64,000 nucleotides of DNA, from assembly GCA_034359265.1 (NCBI GenBank), contig CP136893.1, positions 49,549,501 to 49,613,500 on the forward strand. Reading direction: 5' to 3'. Within the stretch, counting starts at the first letter, position 1; each line of letters opens with the position of its first letter. The position numbers and the translations under genes were made by a program. This DNA is from Canna indica (lineage: Eukaryota; Streptophyta; Magnoliopsida; Zingiberales; Cannaceae). The notes under the pieces are model-generated. The model made no database searches and was not told the origin of the DNA. It saw only the letters and a program-made list of their open reading frames with translations. Positions 40,986 to 53,459 of the stretch are shown piece by piece.

Positions 40986-41795
40986 ACATTCACTCTGATG
41001 GGAGAAGTTGTTAATCGAGTTATTTTTGACAGACTAATGCAAAGAATTGCATGATTTTTCGAAGAGAATCTTGAACGAAGCCGACTGATTGAACTACGAG
41101 GTATCAGCTCGAAACGACCAGCAACCTGTGACCTGAGCGACTCCAGAACATTCACTGTGATGGGAGAAGTTGTTAATCGGGTTATTTTTGACAGACTAAT
41201 GCAAAGAATTGCATGATTTTTCGAAGAGAATCTTGAACGAAGTCGACTGATTGACCTTAGGGGTATCGGCTAGAAACGACCAGCAATCTAAGTCCCGAGC
41301 GACTCCACAACATTCACTGTGATGGGAGAAGTTGTTAATCTAGATATTTTTGACAGACTAATACAAATAATTGCACAATTTTTCGAATAGAATCTTGAAC
41401 GAAGCCGACAGGTTGAACTTCGGGGTATCGGCTAGAAACGCCCAACAATCTGAGTCCCGAGTGACTCCAGAACATTCACTGTGATGGGAGAAGTTGTTAA
41501 TCGAGTTATTTTTGACAAACTAATACAAATAATTGCACGATTTTTTGAATAGAATCTTGAACGAAGCTGACTGGTTGAACTTCGGGGTATCGGCTAGAAA
41601 TGCCCAGCAATCTGAGTCCCGAGCGACTCCAGAACATTCACTCTGATGGGAGAAGTTGTTAATCGAGTTATTTTTTACAAACTAATACAAATAATTGCAT
41701 GATTTTTCGAATAGAATCTTGAACGAAGCCGACTGGTTGAACTTCAGGGTATCGGCTAGAAACGTCCAGCAATCTGAGTCCCGAGCGACTCCAAA

Positions 41796-41957
41796 ACATT
41801 CACTGCGATGGGAGAAGTTGTTAATCGAGTTATTTTTTACAAACTAATACAAAGAATTGCACGATTTTTCAAATAGATACTTGAACGAAGCCGAGTGGTT
41901 GAACTTCGGGGTATCGGCTAGAAACGCCCAGAAATCTGAGACACAAGCGACTCCAGA
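41796..41957. repeat. K/C chimeric monomer
   Basis: The left third is K: cactgcgatggg (the rare variant of the K monomer at 37746) and ttttttacaaactaatacaaa. The rest is C: gaattgcacg, then tttttcaaatagatac and gccgagtgg. In the parental order K-A-B-C (37746-38393) the fusion removes three monomers, 486 bp. The same mosaic recurs at 44388. Confidence 0.78.
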
Positions 41958-42443
41958 ACATTCACTGTGATGGGAGAAGTTGTTAATCGGGTTATTTTTG
42001 ACAGACTAATGCAAAGAATTGCATGATTTTTCGAAGAGAATCTTGAACGAAGCCGACTGATTGAACTACGAGGTATCAGCTCGAAACGACCAGCAACCTG
42101 TGACCTGAGCGACTCCAGAACATTCACTGTGATGGGAGAAGTTGTTAATCGATTTATTTTTGACAGACTAATGCAAAGATTTGCACGCTTTTTCCAATAG
42201 AATCTAGAATGAAGTCGACTGATTGACCTTCGGGGTATCGGCTAGAAACGCCCAGCAATCTAAGTCCCGAGCGACTCCAGAACATTCAATGTGATGGGAG
42301 AAGTTGTTAATCGAGTTATTTTTGACAAACTAATGCAAAGAATTGCACGCTTTTTCGAATGGAATCTTGAACGAAGCCGACTGATAGACCTTCGGGGTAT
42401 CGGCTAGAAACGCCCAGCAATCTAAGTCGCGAGCGACTCCAGA

Positions 42444-42605
42444 ATATTCACTGTGATGGTAGAAGTTGTTATTCGAGTTATTTTTGACAGACTAATGCAA
42501 AGAATTGCATGATTTTTCGAATAGATACATGAACGAAGCCGACAGGTTGAACTTCGGGGTATCGGCTAGAAACGCCCAACAATCTGAGTCCATAGTGACT
42601 CCAGA
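42444..42605. repeat. C/F chimeric monomer
   Basis: The left half is C in its tatt form (gttgttattcgag, catgatttttcgaatagatacatg). The right half is F with its rare marker (gacaggttgaac, cccaacaatctgag, gtccatagtgac). At the same place in the next block (45036) the C monomer is complete and leads into D'. The crossover lies between gatacatgaacgaagccga and caggttgaac. Confidence 0.78.
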
Positions 42606-43577
42606 ACATTCACTGTGATGGGAGAAGTTGTTAATCGAGTTATTTTTGACAAACTAATACAAATAATTGCACGATTTTTTGAATAGAATCTTGAACGAAG
42701 CTGACTGGTTGAACTTCGGGGTATCGGCTAGAAATGCCCAGCAATCTGAGTCCCGAGCGACTCCAGAACATTCACTCTGATGGGAGAAGTTGTTAATCGA
42801 GTTATTTTTTACAAACTAATACAAATAATTGCATGATTTTTCGAATAGAATCTTGAACGAAGCCGACTGGTTGAACTTCAGGGTATCGGCTAGAAACGCC
42901 CAGCAATCTGAGTCCCGAGCGACTCCAAAACATTCAATGTGATGGGAGAAGTTGTTAATCGAGTTATTTTTGACAAACTAATGCAAAGAATTGCACGCTT
43001 TTTCGAATGGAATCTTGAACGAAGCCGACTGATAGACCTTCGGGGTATCGGCTAGAAATGCCCAGCAATCTAAGTCGCGAGCGACTCCAGAATATTCACT
43101 GTGATGGTAGAAGTTGTTAATCGAGTTATTTTTGACAAACTAATGCAAAGAATTGCACGCTTTTTGGAATAGAATCTTGAACGAAGCCGACTTGTTGAAC
43201 TTCGGGGTATCGGCTAGAAACGCCCAGCAATCTGAGTCCCGAGCGACTCCAAAACATTCACTGTGATGGGAGAAGTTGTTAATCGAGTTATTTTTGACAA
43301 ACTAATGCAAAGAATTGCACGCTTTTTGGAATAGAATCTTGAACGAAGCCGACTGGTTGAACTTCGGGGTATCGGCTAGAAACGCCCAGCAATCTGAGTC
43401 CCGAGCGACTCCAAAACATTCACTGTGATGGGAGAAGTTGTTAATCTAGATATCTTTGACAGACTAATACAAATAATTGCACGATTTTTCGAATAGAATC
43501 TTGAACGAATCCGATTGGTTGAACTTCGGGGTATCGGCTAGAAACAATCAGCAATTTGAGTCCCGAGCGACTCCAAA

Positions 43578-46500
43578 ACATTCACTCTGATGGGAGAAGT
43601 TGTTAATCGAGTTATTTTTGACAGACTAATGCAAAGAATTGCATGATTTTTCGAAGAGAATCTTGAACGAAGCCGACTGATTGAACTACGAGGTATCAGC
43701 TCGAAACGACCAGCAACCTGTGACCTGAGCGACTCCAGAACATTCACTGTGATGGGAGAAGTTGTTAATCGGGTTATTTTTGACAGACTAATGCAAAGAA
43801 TTGCATGATTTTTCGAAGAGAATCTTGAACGAAGTCGACTGATTGACCTTAGGGGTATCGGCTAGAAACGACCAGCAATCTAAGTCCCGAGCGACTCCAC
43901 AACATTCACTATGATGGGAGAAGTTGTTAATCTAGATATTTTTGACAGACTAATACAAATAATTGCACAATTTTTCGAATAGAATCTTGAACGAAGCCGA
44001 CAGGTTGAACTTCGGGGTATCGGCTAGAAACGCCCAACAATCTGAGTCCCGAGTGACTCCAGAACATTCACTGTGATGGGAGAAGTTGTTAATCGAGTTA
44101 TTTTTGACAAACTAATACAAATAATTGCACGATTTTTTGAATAGAATCTTGAACGAAGCTGACTGGTTGAACTTCGGGGTATCGGCTAGAAATGCCCAGC
44201 AATCTGAGTCCCGAGCGACTCCAGAACATTCACTCTGATGGGAGAAGTTGTTAATCGAGTTATTTTTTACAAACTAATACAAATAATTGCATGATTTTTC
44301 GAATAGAATCTTGAACGAAGCCGACTGGTTGAACTTCAGGGTATCGGCTAGAAACGTCCAGCAATCTGAGTCCCGAGCGACTCCAAAACATTCACTGCGA
44401 TGGGAGAAGTTGTTAATCGAGTTATTTTTTACAAACTAATACAAAGAATTGCACGATTTTTCAAATAGATACTTGAACGAAGCCGAGTGGTTGAACTTCG
44501 GGGTATCGGCTAGAAACGCCCAGAAATCTGAGACACAAGCGACTCCAGAACATTCACTGTGATGGGAGAAGTTGTTAATCGGGTTATTTTTGACAGACTA
44601 ATGCAAAGAATTGCATGATTTTTCGAAGAGAATCTTGAACGAAGCCGACTGATTGAACTACGAGGTATCAGCTCGAAACGACCAGCAACCTGTGACCTGA
44701 GCGACTCCAGAACATTCACTGTGATGGGAGAAGTTGTTAATCGATTTATTTTTGACAGACTAATGCAAAGATTTGCACGCTTTTTCCAATAGAATCTAGA
44801 ATGAAGTCGACTGATTGACCTTCGGGGTATCGGCTAGAAACGCCCAGCAATCTAAGTCCCGAGCGACTCCAGAACATTCAATGTGATGGGAGAAGTTGTT
44901 AATCGAGTTATTTTTGACAAACTAATGCAAAGAATTGCACGCTTTTTCGAATGGAATCTTGAACGAAGCCGACTGATAGACCTTCGGGGTATCGGCTAGA
45001 AACGCCCAGCAATCTAAGTCGCGAGCGACTCCAGAATATTCACTGTGATGGTAGAAGTTGTTATTCGAGTTATTTTTGACAGACTAATGCAAAGAATTGC
45101 ATGATTTTTCGAATAGATACATGAACGAAGCCGAGTGGTTGAACTTCGGGGTATCGGCTAGAAACGCCCAGAAATCTGAGACACAAGCGACTCCAGAACA
45201 TTTACTGTGATGGGAGAAGTTGTTAATCGGGTTATTTTTGACAGACTAATGCAAAGAATTGCATGATTTTTCGAAGACAATCTTGAACGAAGCACACTGA
45301 TTGAACTACGAGGTATCAGCTCGAAACGACCAGTAATCTATGACTCAAGCGACTCCAGAACATTTATTGTGATGGGAGAAGTTGTTAATCGAGTTATTTT
45401 TGACAAACTAATGCAAAGAATTGCACGCTTTTTGGAATAGAATCTTGAACGAAGCCGACTGGTTGAACTTCGGGGTATCGGCTAGAAACGCCCAGCAATC
45501 TGAGTCCCGAGCGACTCCAAAACATTCACTGTGATGGGAGAAGTTGTTAATCGAGTTATTTTTGACAAACTAATGCAAAGAATTTCACACTTTTTGGAAT
45601 AGAATCTTGAACGAAGCCGACTGGTTGAACTTCGGGGTATCGGCTAGAAACGCCCAGCAATTTGAGTCCCGAGCGACTCCAGAACATTCACTCTGATGGG
45701 AGAAGTTGTTAATCGAGTTATTTTTGACAAACTAATGCAAAGAATTGCATGATTTTTCGAAGAGAATCTTGAACGAAGCCGACTGATTGAACTACGAGGT
45801 ATCAGCTCGAAACGACCAGCAACCTGTGACCTGAGCGACTCCAGAACATTCACTGTGATGGGAGAAGTTGATAATCGATTTATTTTTGACAGACTAATGC
45901 AAAGATTTGCACGCTTTTTCGAATAGAATCTAGAATGAAGTCGACTGATTGACCTTCGGGGTATCGGCTAGAAACGCCCAGCAACCTGTGACCTGAGCGA
46001 CTCCAGAACATTCGCTGTGATGGGAGAAGTTGTTAATCGAGTTATTTTTGACAAACTAATGCAAAGAATTGCACGCTTTTTCGAATGGAATCTTGAACGA
46101 AGCCGACTGATAGACCTTCGGGGTATCGGCTATAAACGCCCAGCAATCTAAGTCGCGAGCGACTCCAGAATATTCACTGTGATGGTAGAAGTTGTTAATC
46201 GAGTTATTTTTGACAGACTAATGCAAAGAATTGCATGATTTTTCGAATAGATACATGAACGAAGCCAAGTGGTTGAACTTCGGGGTATCGGCTAGAAACA
46301 CCCAGAAATTTGAGACACAAGCGACTCCAGAACATTTATTGTGATGGGAGAAGTTGTTAATCGAGTTATTTTTGACAAACTAATACAAAGAATTGCACGC
46401 TTTTTGGAATAGAATCTTGAACGAAGCCGACTGGTTGAACTTCGGGGTATCGGCTACAAACGCCCAGCAATCTGAGTCCCGAGCGACTCCAAAACATTCA

Positions 46501-48113
46501 CTGTGATGGGAGAAGTTGTTAATCTAGATATTTTTGACAGACTAATACAAATAATTGCACGATTTTTCGAATAGAATCTTGAACGAATCCGACTGGTTGA
46601 ACTTTGGGGTATCGGCTAGAAACGCCCAGCAATTTGAGTCCCGAGCGACTCCAGAACATTCACTCTGATGGGAGAAGTTGTTAATCGAGTTATTTTTGAC
46701 AGACTAATGCAAAGAATTGCATGATTTTTCGAAGAGAATCTTGAACGAAGCCGACTGATTGAACTACGAGGTATCAGCTCGAAACGACCAGCAACCTGTG
46801 ACCTGAGCGACTCCAGAACATTCACTGTGATGGGAGAAGTTGTTAATCAGGTTATGTTTGACAGACTAATGCAAAGAATTGCATGATTTTTCGAAGAGAA
46901 TCTTGAACGAAGTCGACTGATTGACCTTAGGGGTATCGGCTAGAAACGACCAGCAATCTAAGTCCCGAGCGACTCCACAACATTCACTGTGATGGGAGAA
47001 GTTGTTAATCTAGATATTTTTGACAGACTAATACAAATAATTGCACGATTTTTCGAATAGAATCTTGAACGAAGCCGACAGGTTGAACTTCGGGGTATCG
47101 GCTAGAAACGCCCAACAATCTGAGTCCCGAGTGACTCCAGAACATTCACTGTGATGGGAGAAGTTGTTAATCGAGTTATTTTTGACAAACTAATACAAAT
47201 AATTGCACGATTTTTTGAATAGAATCTTGAACGAAGCTGACTGGTTGAACTTCGGGGTATCGGCTAGAAATGCCCAGCAATCTAAGTCCCGAGCGACTCC
47301 AGGACATTCACTCTGATGGGAGAAGTTGTTAATCGATTTATTTTGGACAGACTAATGCAAAGAATTGCACGCTTTTTCGAATAGAATCTAGAACGAAGTC
47401 GACTGATTGACCTTAGGGGTATCGGCTAGAAACGACCAGCAATCTAAGTCCCGAGCGACTCCACAACATTCACTGTGATGGGAGAAGTTGTTAATCTAGA
47501 TATTTTTGACAGACTAATACAAATAATTGCACGATTTTTCAAATAGAATCTTGAACGAAGCCGACAGGTTGAACTTCGGGGTATCGGCTAGAAACGCCCA
47601 ACAATCTGAGTCCATAGTGACTCCAGAACATTCACTGTGATGGGAGAAGTTGTTAATCGAGTTATTTTTGACAAACTAATACAAATAATTGCACGATTTT
47701 TTGAATAGAATCTTGAACGAAGCTGACTGGTTGAACTTCGGGGTATCGGCTAGAAATGCCCAGCAATCTGAGTCCCGAGCGACTCCAGAACATTCACTCT
47801 GATGGGAGAAGTTGTTAATCGAGTTATTTTTTACAAACTAATACAAATAATTGCATGATTTTTCGAATAGAATCTTGAACGAAGCCGACTGGTTGAACTT
47901 CAGGGTATCGGCTAGAAACGCCCAGCAATCTGAGTCCCGAGCGACTCCAAAACATTCACTGTGATGGGAGAAGTTGATAATCGAGTTATTTTTTACAAAC
48001 TAATACAAATTATTGCACGATTTTTCCAATAGAATCTTGAACGAAGCCGACTGGTTGAAATTCGGGGTATCAGCTAGAAACGCCCAGCAATCTGAGTCCC
48101 GACCGACTCCAAA
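43578..48113. repeat. Satellite: second copy of the 16-monomer start, then mixed order
   Basis: The first nine monomers repeat 40986-42443. The series then runs C-D'-J-J (45036-45683), D-H-I-C-J-F (45684-46655) and D-E-F-L-B-F-L-M-K (46656-48113). Skips worth noting are J to D at 45684, C to J at 46332 (D' missing) and L to B at 47304. The B monomer at 47304 starts cattcactctg, the M-type start, and so is itself a mosaic. The H monomer at 45846 has gttgataatcg, shared with 48762. Confidence 0.72.
44388..44549. repeat. K/C chimeric monomer, second copy
   Basis: This matches 41796-41957 in both the K part (cactgcgatggg, ttttttacaaactaatac) and the C part (tttttcaaatagatac), at an offset of 2592 bp. 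The mosaic was therefore formed once and then copied with its block. Confidence 0.78.
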
Positions 48114-48275
48114 ACATTCACTGTGATGGGAGAAGTTGTTAATCGAGTTATTTTTGACAAACTAATGCAAAGAATTGCACGCTTTTTCGAATAGAATCTT
48201 GAACGAAGCCGACTCATTGAACTTCGGGGTATCAGCTCGAAACGACCAGCAACCTGTGACCTGAGCGACTCCAGA
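48114..48275. repeat. Reference A monomer
   Basis: Class marks are gacaaactaatgc (p43-55), cgctttttcgaatag (p68-82), ccgactcattgaac (p96-109), atcagctcgaaacgacc (p119-135) and aacctgtgacctgag (p139-153). Having ctcg instead of ctag at p123-126 removes the minus-frame TAG, which is why most minus-strand open frames run through A monomers. It normally precedes B. Confidence 0.85.
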
Positions 48276-48437
48276 ACATTCACTGTGATGAGAGAAGTTG
48301 TTAATCGATTTATTTTGGACAGACTAATGCAAAGAATTGCACGCTTTTTCGAATAGAATCTAGAACGAAGTCGACTGATTGACCTTCGGGGTATCGGCTA
48401 GAAACGCCCAGCAATCTAAGTCGCGAGCGACTCCAGA
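48276..48437. repeat. Reference B monomer
   Basis: Class marks are cgatttattttggacagac (p31-50), gaatctagaacgaagtcgac (p81-100), attgaccttcgg and the ending ctaagtcgcgagcgactc. It contains TCTAGA and GTCGAC palindromes. It is followed by C in the cases I checked. Confidence 0.85.
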
Positions 48438-48599
48438 ATATTCACTGTGATGGTAGAAGTTGTTAATCGAGTTATTTTTGACAGACTAATGCAAAGAATT
48501 GCACGATTTTTCAAATAGATACTTGAACGAAGCCGAGTGGTTGAACTTCGGGGTATCGGCTAGAAACGCCCAGAAATCTGAGACACAAGCGACTCCAGA
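48438..48599. repeat. Reference C monomer
   Basis: Class marks are the start atattcactgtgatggtag, then tttttcaaatagatac (or tcgaatagatac in the copy after I), gccgagtggttgaac and ccagaaatctgagacacaag. It follows B or I in nearly all cases and is usually followed by D or D'. That suggests B-C-D and I-C-D' are old modules. Confidence 0.85.
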
Positions 48600-48761
48600 A
48601 CATTCACTGTGATGGGAGAAGTTGTTAATCGGGTTATTTTTGACAGACTAATGCAAAGAATTGCATGATTTTTCGAAGAGAATCTTGAACGAAGCCGACT
48701 GATTGAACTACGAGGTATCAGCTCGAAACGACCAGCAACCTGTGACCTGAGCGACTCCAGA
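48600..48761. repeat. Reference D monomer
   Basis: Class marks are cgggttatttttgacagac (p31-49), gcatgatttttcgaagag (p64-81), attgaactacgaggtatc (p103-120) and agctcgaaacgacc. It has no TAG at p79 or p124. In the plus frame starting at p1 its only stop codon is TGA at codon 23, one transition from the CGA seen in other classes. Confidence 0.85.
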
Positions 48762-48923
48762 ACATTCACTGTGATGGGAGAAGTTGATAATCGATTTATT
48801 TTTGACAGACTAATGCAAAGATTTGCACGCTTTTTCGAATAGAATCTAGAATGAAGTCGACTGATTGACCTTCGGGGTATCGGCTAGAAACGCCCAGCAA
48901 TCTAAGTCCCGAGCGACTCCAGA
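48762..48923. repeat. Reference H monomer
   Basis: Class marks are cgatttatttttgacagac, aaagatttgcacgc (att replaced by ttt at p61-63), gaatctagaatgaagtcgac and the ending ctaagtcccgagcg. It resembles B but lacks the ttttgg at p40. It usually leads to I. This copy has gttgataatcg instead of gttgttaatcg. Confidence 0.82.
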
Positions 48924-49085
48924 ACATTCGCTGTGATGGGAGAAGTTGTTAATCGAGTTATTTTTGACAAACTAATGCAAAGAATTGCACGCTTTTTCGA
49001 ATGGAATCTTGAACGAAGCCGACTGATAGACCTTCGGGGTATCGGCTAGAAACGCCCAGCAATCTAAGTCGCGAGCGACTCCAGA
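48924..49085. repeat. Reference I monomer
   Basis: Class marks are cgctttttcgaatggaatc (g at p81), ccgactgatagaccttcgg (p96-114) and the ending ctaagtcgcgagcgactc. It is normally followed by C, except at 27216 and 29160 where F follows. This copy begins acattcgctg. Confidence 0.82.
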
Positions 49086-49247
49086 ATATTCACTGTGATG
49101 GTAGAAGTTGTTAATCGAGTTATTTTTGACAGACTAATGCAAAGAATTGCATGATTTTTCGAATAGATACATGAACGAAGCCGAGTGGTTGAACTTCGGG
49201 GTATCGGCTAGAAACGCCCAGAAATCTGAGACACAAGCGACTCCAGA

Positions 49248-49409
49248 ACATTCACTGTGATGGGAGAAGTTGTTAATCGGGTTATTTTTGACAGACTAAT
49301 GCAAAGAATTGCATGATTTTTCGAAGACAATCTTGAACGAAGCACACTGATTGAACTACGAGGTATCAGCTCGAAACGACCAGTAATCTATGACTCAAGC
49401 GACTCCAGA
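49248..49409. repeat. Reference D' monomer
   Basis: This is like D, but with tcgaagacaatcttg, gaagcacactgattg, ccagtaatctatgactcaag and a following monomer that starts acatttattgtg. In the left half of the window the equivalent class has gaagcagactg and ccagtaatctgtgactcg. It is followed by J in the right half. Confidence 0.82.
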
Positions 49410-49571
49410 ACATTTATTGTGATGGGAGAAGTTGTTAATCGAGTTATTTTTGACAAACTAATGCAAAGAATTGCACGCTTTTTGGAATAGAATCTTGAAC
49501 GAAGCCGACTGGTTGAACTTCGGGGTATCGGCTACAAACGCCCAGCAATCTGAGTCCCGAGCGACTCCAAA

Positions 49572-49733
49572 ACATTCACTGTGATGGGAGAAGTTGTTAA
49601 TCGAGTTATTTTTGACAAACTAATGCAAAGAATTGCACGCTTTTTGGAATAGAATCTTGAACGAAGCTGACTGGTTGAACTTCGGGGTATCGGCTAGAAA
49701 CGCCCAGCAATCTGAGTCCCGAGCGACTCCAAA
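49572..49733. repeat. Reference J monomer
   Basis: Class marks are gacaaactaatgc, cgctttttggaatag (ttgg for ttcg at p74-77, which destroys TTCGAA), gactggttgaac and the ending gcgactccaaa. J often occurs twice in a row. The first J after D' starts acatttattgtg. Confidence 0.82.
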
Positions 49734-50057
49734 ACATTCACTGTGATGGGAGAAGTTGTTAATCTAGATATTTTTGACAGACTAATACAAATAATTGCAC
49801 GATTTTTCGAATAGAATCTTGAACGAATCCGACTGGTTGAACTTTGGGGTATCGGCTAGAAACGCCCAGCAATTTGAGTCCCGAGCGACTCCAGAACATT
49901 CACTCTGATGGGAGAAGTTGTTAATCGAGTTATTTTTGACAGACTAATGCAAAGAATTGCATGATTTTTCGAAGAGAATCTTGAACGAAGCCGACTGATT
50001 GAACTACGAGGTATCAGCTCGAAACGACCAGCAACCTGTGACCTGAGCGACTCCAGA

Positions 50058-50219
50058 ACATTCACTGTGATGGGAGAAGTTGTTAATCGTGTTATTTTTG
50101 ACAAACTAATGCAAAGAATTGCATGATTTTTCGAAGAGAATCTTGAACGAAGTCGACTGATTGACCTTAGGGGTATCGGCTAGAAACGACCAGCAATCTA
50201 AGTCCCGAGCGACTCCACA
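50058..50219. repeat. Reference E monomer
   Basis: The left half is D-like (gcatgatttttcgaagag). The right half is gaagtcgactgattgacctt, then aggggtatcggctag or cggggtatcggctag, ctaagtcccgag and the ending gactccac. The ccac ending leads into F (ccacaacattcactg) almost everywhere. Confidence 0.82.
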
Positions 50220-50381
50220 ACATTCACTGTGATGGGAGAAGTTGTTAATCTAGATATTTTTGACAGACTAATACAAATAATTGCACGATTTTTTGAATAG
50301 AATCTTGAACGAAGCCGACAGGTTGAACTTCGGGGTATCGGCTAGAAACGCCCAACAATCTGAGTCCCGAGTGACTCCAGA
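50220..50381. repeat. Reference F monomer
   Basis: Class marks are aatctagatatttttgac (p28-45), agactaatacaaataattgc (p46-65), gccgacaggttgaac or gactggttgaac (p95-109), and frequently gagtgactcc at the end. It is the main class with tctagat at p30-36. Confidence 0.82.
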
Positions 50382-50543
50382 ACATTCACTGTGATGGGAG
50401 AAGTTGTTAATCGAGTTATTTTTGACAAACTAATACAAATAATTGCACGATTTTTTGAATAGAATCTTGAACGAAGCTGACTGGTTGAACTTCGGGGTAT
50501 CGGCTAGAAATGCCCAGCAATCTGAGTCCCGAGCGACTCCAGA
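50382..50543. repeat. Reference L monomer
   Basis: Class marks are ctaatacaaataattgc, cgattttttgaatag (tg for cg at p75-76), gaagctgactgg and gctagaaatgccc. Three of these marks are C-to-T changes at CpG sites. In the left half of the array L has gttgtgaatctagat near p30. It is normally followed by M. Confidence 0.8.
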
Positions 50544-50705
50544 ACATTCACTCTGATGGGAGAAGTTGTTAATCGAGTTATTTTTTACAAACTAATACAA
50601 ATAATTGCATGATTTTTCGAATAGAATCTTGAACGAAGCCGACAAGTTGAACTTCAGGGTATCGGCTAGAAACGCCCAACAATCTGAGTCCCGAGCGACT
50701 CCAAA
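50544..50705. repeat. Reference M monomer
   Basis: Class marks are the start acattcactctgatggg, then ttattttttacaaac, taatacaaataattgcatg and, in many copies, aacttcagggtatc. It is normally followed by K. Confidence 0.8.
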
Positions 50706-50867
50706 ACATTCACTGTGATGGGAGAAGTTGTTAATCGAGTTATTTTTTACAAACTAATACAAATTATTGCACGATTTTTCCAATAGAATCTTGAACGAAG
50801 CCGACTGGTTGAAATTCGGGGTATCAGCTAGAAACGCCCAGCAATCTGAGTCCCGACCGACTCCAAA
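50706..50867. repeat. Reference K monomer
   Basis: Class marks are ttattttttacaaac, ctaatacaaattattgc, cgatttttccaatag (tcc at p74-76, destroying TTCGAA), gttgaaattcgg and the ending cgaccgactccaaa. It is normally followed by A or J. Confidence 0.82.
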
Positions 50868-53459
50868 ACATTCACTGTGATGGGAGAAGTTGTTAATCGA
50901 GTTATTTTTGACAAACTAATGCAAAGAATTGCACGCTTTTTTGAATAGAATCTTGAACGAAGCCGACTCATTGAACTTCGGGGTATCAGCTCGAAACGAC
51001 CAGCAACCTGTGACCTGAGCGACTCCAGAACATTCACTGTGATGGGAGAAGTTGTTAATCGATTTATTTTGGACAGACTAATGCAAAGAATTGCACGCTT
51101 TTTCGAATAGAATCTAGAACGAAGTCGACTGATTGACCTTCGGGGTATCGGCTAGAAACGCCCAGCAATCTAAGTCGCGAGCGACTCCAGAATATTCACT
51201 GTGATGGTAGAAGTTGTTAATCGAGTTATTTTTGACGGACTAATGCAAAGAATTGCACGATTTTTCAAATAGATACTTGAACGAAGCCGAGTGGTTGAAC
51301 TTCGGGGTATCGGCTAGAAACGCCCAGAAATCTGAGACACAAGCAACTCCAGAACATTCACTGTGATGGGAGAAGTTGTTAATCGGGTTATTTTTGACAG
51401 ACTAATGCAAAGAATTGCATGATTTTTCGAAGAGAATCTTGAACGAAGCCGACTGATTGAACTACGAGGTATCAGCTCGAAACGACCAGCAACCTGTGAC
51501 CTGAGCGACTCCAGAACATTCACTGTGATGGGAGAAGTTGTTAATCGATTTATTTTTGACAGACTAATGCAAAGATTTGCACGCTTTTTCGAATAGAATC
51601 TAGAATGAAGTCGACTGATTGACCTTCGGGGTATCGGCTAGAAACGCCCAGCAATCTAAGTCCCGAGCGACTCCAGAACATTCACTGTGATGGGAGAAGT
51701 TGTTAATCGAGTTATTTTTGACAAACTAATGCAAAGAATTGCACGCTTTTTCGAATAGAATCTTGAACGAAGCCGACTGATAGACCTTCGGGGTATCGGC
51801 TAGAAACGCCCAGCAATCTAAGTCGCGAGCGACTCCAGAATATTCACTGTGATGGTAGAAGTTGTTAATCGAGTTATTTTTGACAGACTAATGCAAAGAA
51901 TTGCATGATTTTTCGAATAGATACATGAACGAAGCCGAGTGGTTGAACTTCGGGGTATCGGCTAGAAACGCCCAGAAATCTGAGACACAAGCGACTCCAG
52001 AACATTCACTGTGATGGGAGAAGTTGTTAATCGGGTTATTTTTGACAGACTAATGCAAAGAATTGCATGATTTTTCGAAGACAATCTTGAACGAAGCACA
52101 CTGATTGAACTACGAGGTATCAGCTCGAAACGACCAGTAATCTATGACTCAAGCGACTCCAGAACATTTATTGTGATGGGAGAAGTTGTTAATCGAGTTA
52201 TTTTTGACAAACTAATGCAAAGAATTGCACGCTTTTTGGAATAGAATCTTGAACGAAGCCGACTGGTTGAACTTCGGGGTATCGGCTAGAAACGCCCAGC
52301 AATCTGAGTCCCGAGCGACTCCAAAACATTCACTGTGATGGGAGAAGTTGTTAATCGAGTTATTTTTGACAAACTAATGCAAAGAATTGCACGCTTTTTG
52401 GAATAGAATCTTGAACGAAGCCGACTGGTTGAACTTCGGGGTATCGGCTAGAAACCCCCAGCAATCTGAGTCCCGAGCGACTCCAAAACATTCACTGTGA
52501 TGGGAGAAGTTGTTAATCTAGATATTTTTGACAGACTAATACAAATAATTGCATGATTTTTTGAATAGAATCTTGAACGAATCCGACTGGTTGAACTTCG
52601 GGGTATCGGCTAGAAACGCCCAGCAATTTGAGTCCCGAGCGACTCCAGAACATTCACTCTGATGGGAGAAGTTGTTAATCGAGTTATTTTTGACAGACTA
52701 ATGCAAAGAATTGCATGATTTTTCGAAGAGAATCTTGAACGAAACCGACTGATTGAACTACGAGGTATCAGCTCGAAACGACCAGCAACCTGTGACCTGA
52801 GCGACTCCAGAACATTCACTGTGATGGGAGAAGTTGTTAATCGGGTTATTTTTGACAGACTAATGCAAAGAATTGCTTGATTTTTCGAAGAGAATCTTGA
52901 ACGAAGTCGACTGATTGACCTTAGGGGTATCGGCTAGAAACGACCAGCAATCTAAGTCCCGAGCGACTCCACAACATTCACTGTGATGGGAGAAGTTGTT
53001 AATCTATATATTTTTGACAGACTAATACAAATAATTGCACGATTTTTCGAATAGAATCTTGAACGAAGCCGACAGGTTGAACTTCGGGGTATCGGCTAGA
53101 AACGCCCAACAATCTGAGTCCCGAGTGACTCCAGAACATTCACTGTGATGGGAGAAGTTGTTAATCGAGTTATTTTTGACAAACTAATACAAATAATTGC
53201 ATGATTTTTCGAATAGAATCTTGAACGAAGCCGACTAGTTGAAATTCGGGGTATCGGCTAGAAACGCCCAGCAATTTGAGTCCCGAGCGACTCCAGAACA
53301 TTCACTGTGATGGGAGAAGTTGTTAATCGAGTTATTTTTTACAAACTAATACAAATAATTGCACGATTTTTCGAATAGAATCTTGAACGAAGCCGACTGG
53401 TTGAAATTTGGGGTATCGGCTAGAAACGCCCAGCAATCTGAGTCCCTAGCGACTCCAGA
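50868..53459. repeat. Variant of the 17-monomer unit (16 monomers)
   Basis: The first 14 monomers repeat 48114-50381 in order. The last three (L-M-K) are replaced by two G/M-like monomers at 53136 and 53298 that lead directly to A at 53460. The offset to the next A-B-C-D series is 2592 bp. Confidence 0.8.

Larger units (their letters stand above)
40986..43577. repeat. 16-monomer higher-order unit (2592 bp) with two chimeric monomers
   Basis: The order is D-E-F-L-M-(K/C)-D-H-I-(C/F)-L-M-I-J-J-F. The first nine monomers recur at 43578-45035 at an offset of 2592 bp, including the K/C mosaic. The last seven repeat the series L-M-I-J-J-F of 40014-40985 with the same gtccatagtgac marker. The unit looks assembled from two older blocks joined through the C/F mosaic at 42444. 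Confidence 0.8.
48114..50867. repeat. 17-monomer higher-order unit, copy 1 (2754 bp)
   Basis: The order is A-B-C-D-H-I-C-D'-J-J-F-D-E-F-L-M-K. It contains almost every monomer class and serves here as the reference unit. The next pass (50868-53459) repeats the order up to the second F, then departs. The same order also underlies 35640-38393 and much of 37908-48113 with segments missing. This is the fullest version of the basic order in the right half of the window. Confidence 0.85.
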
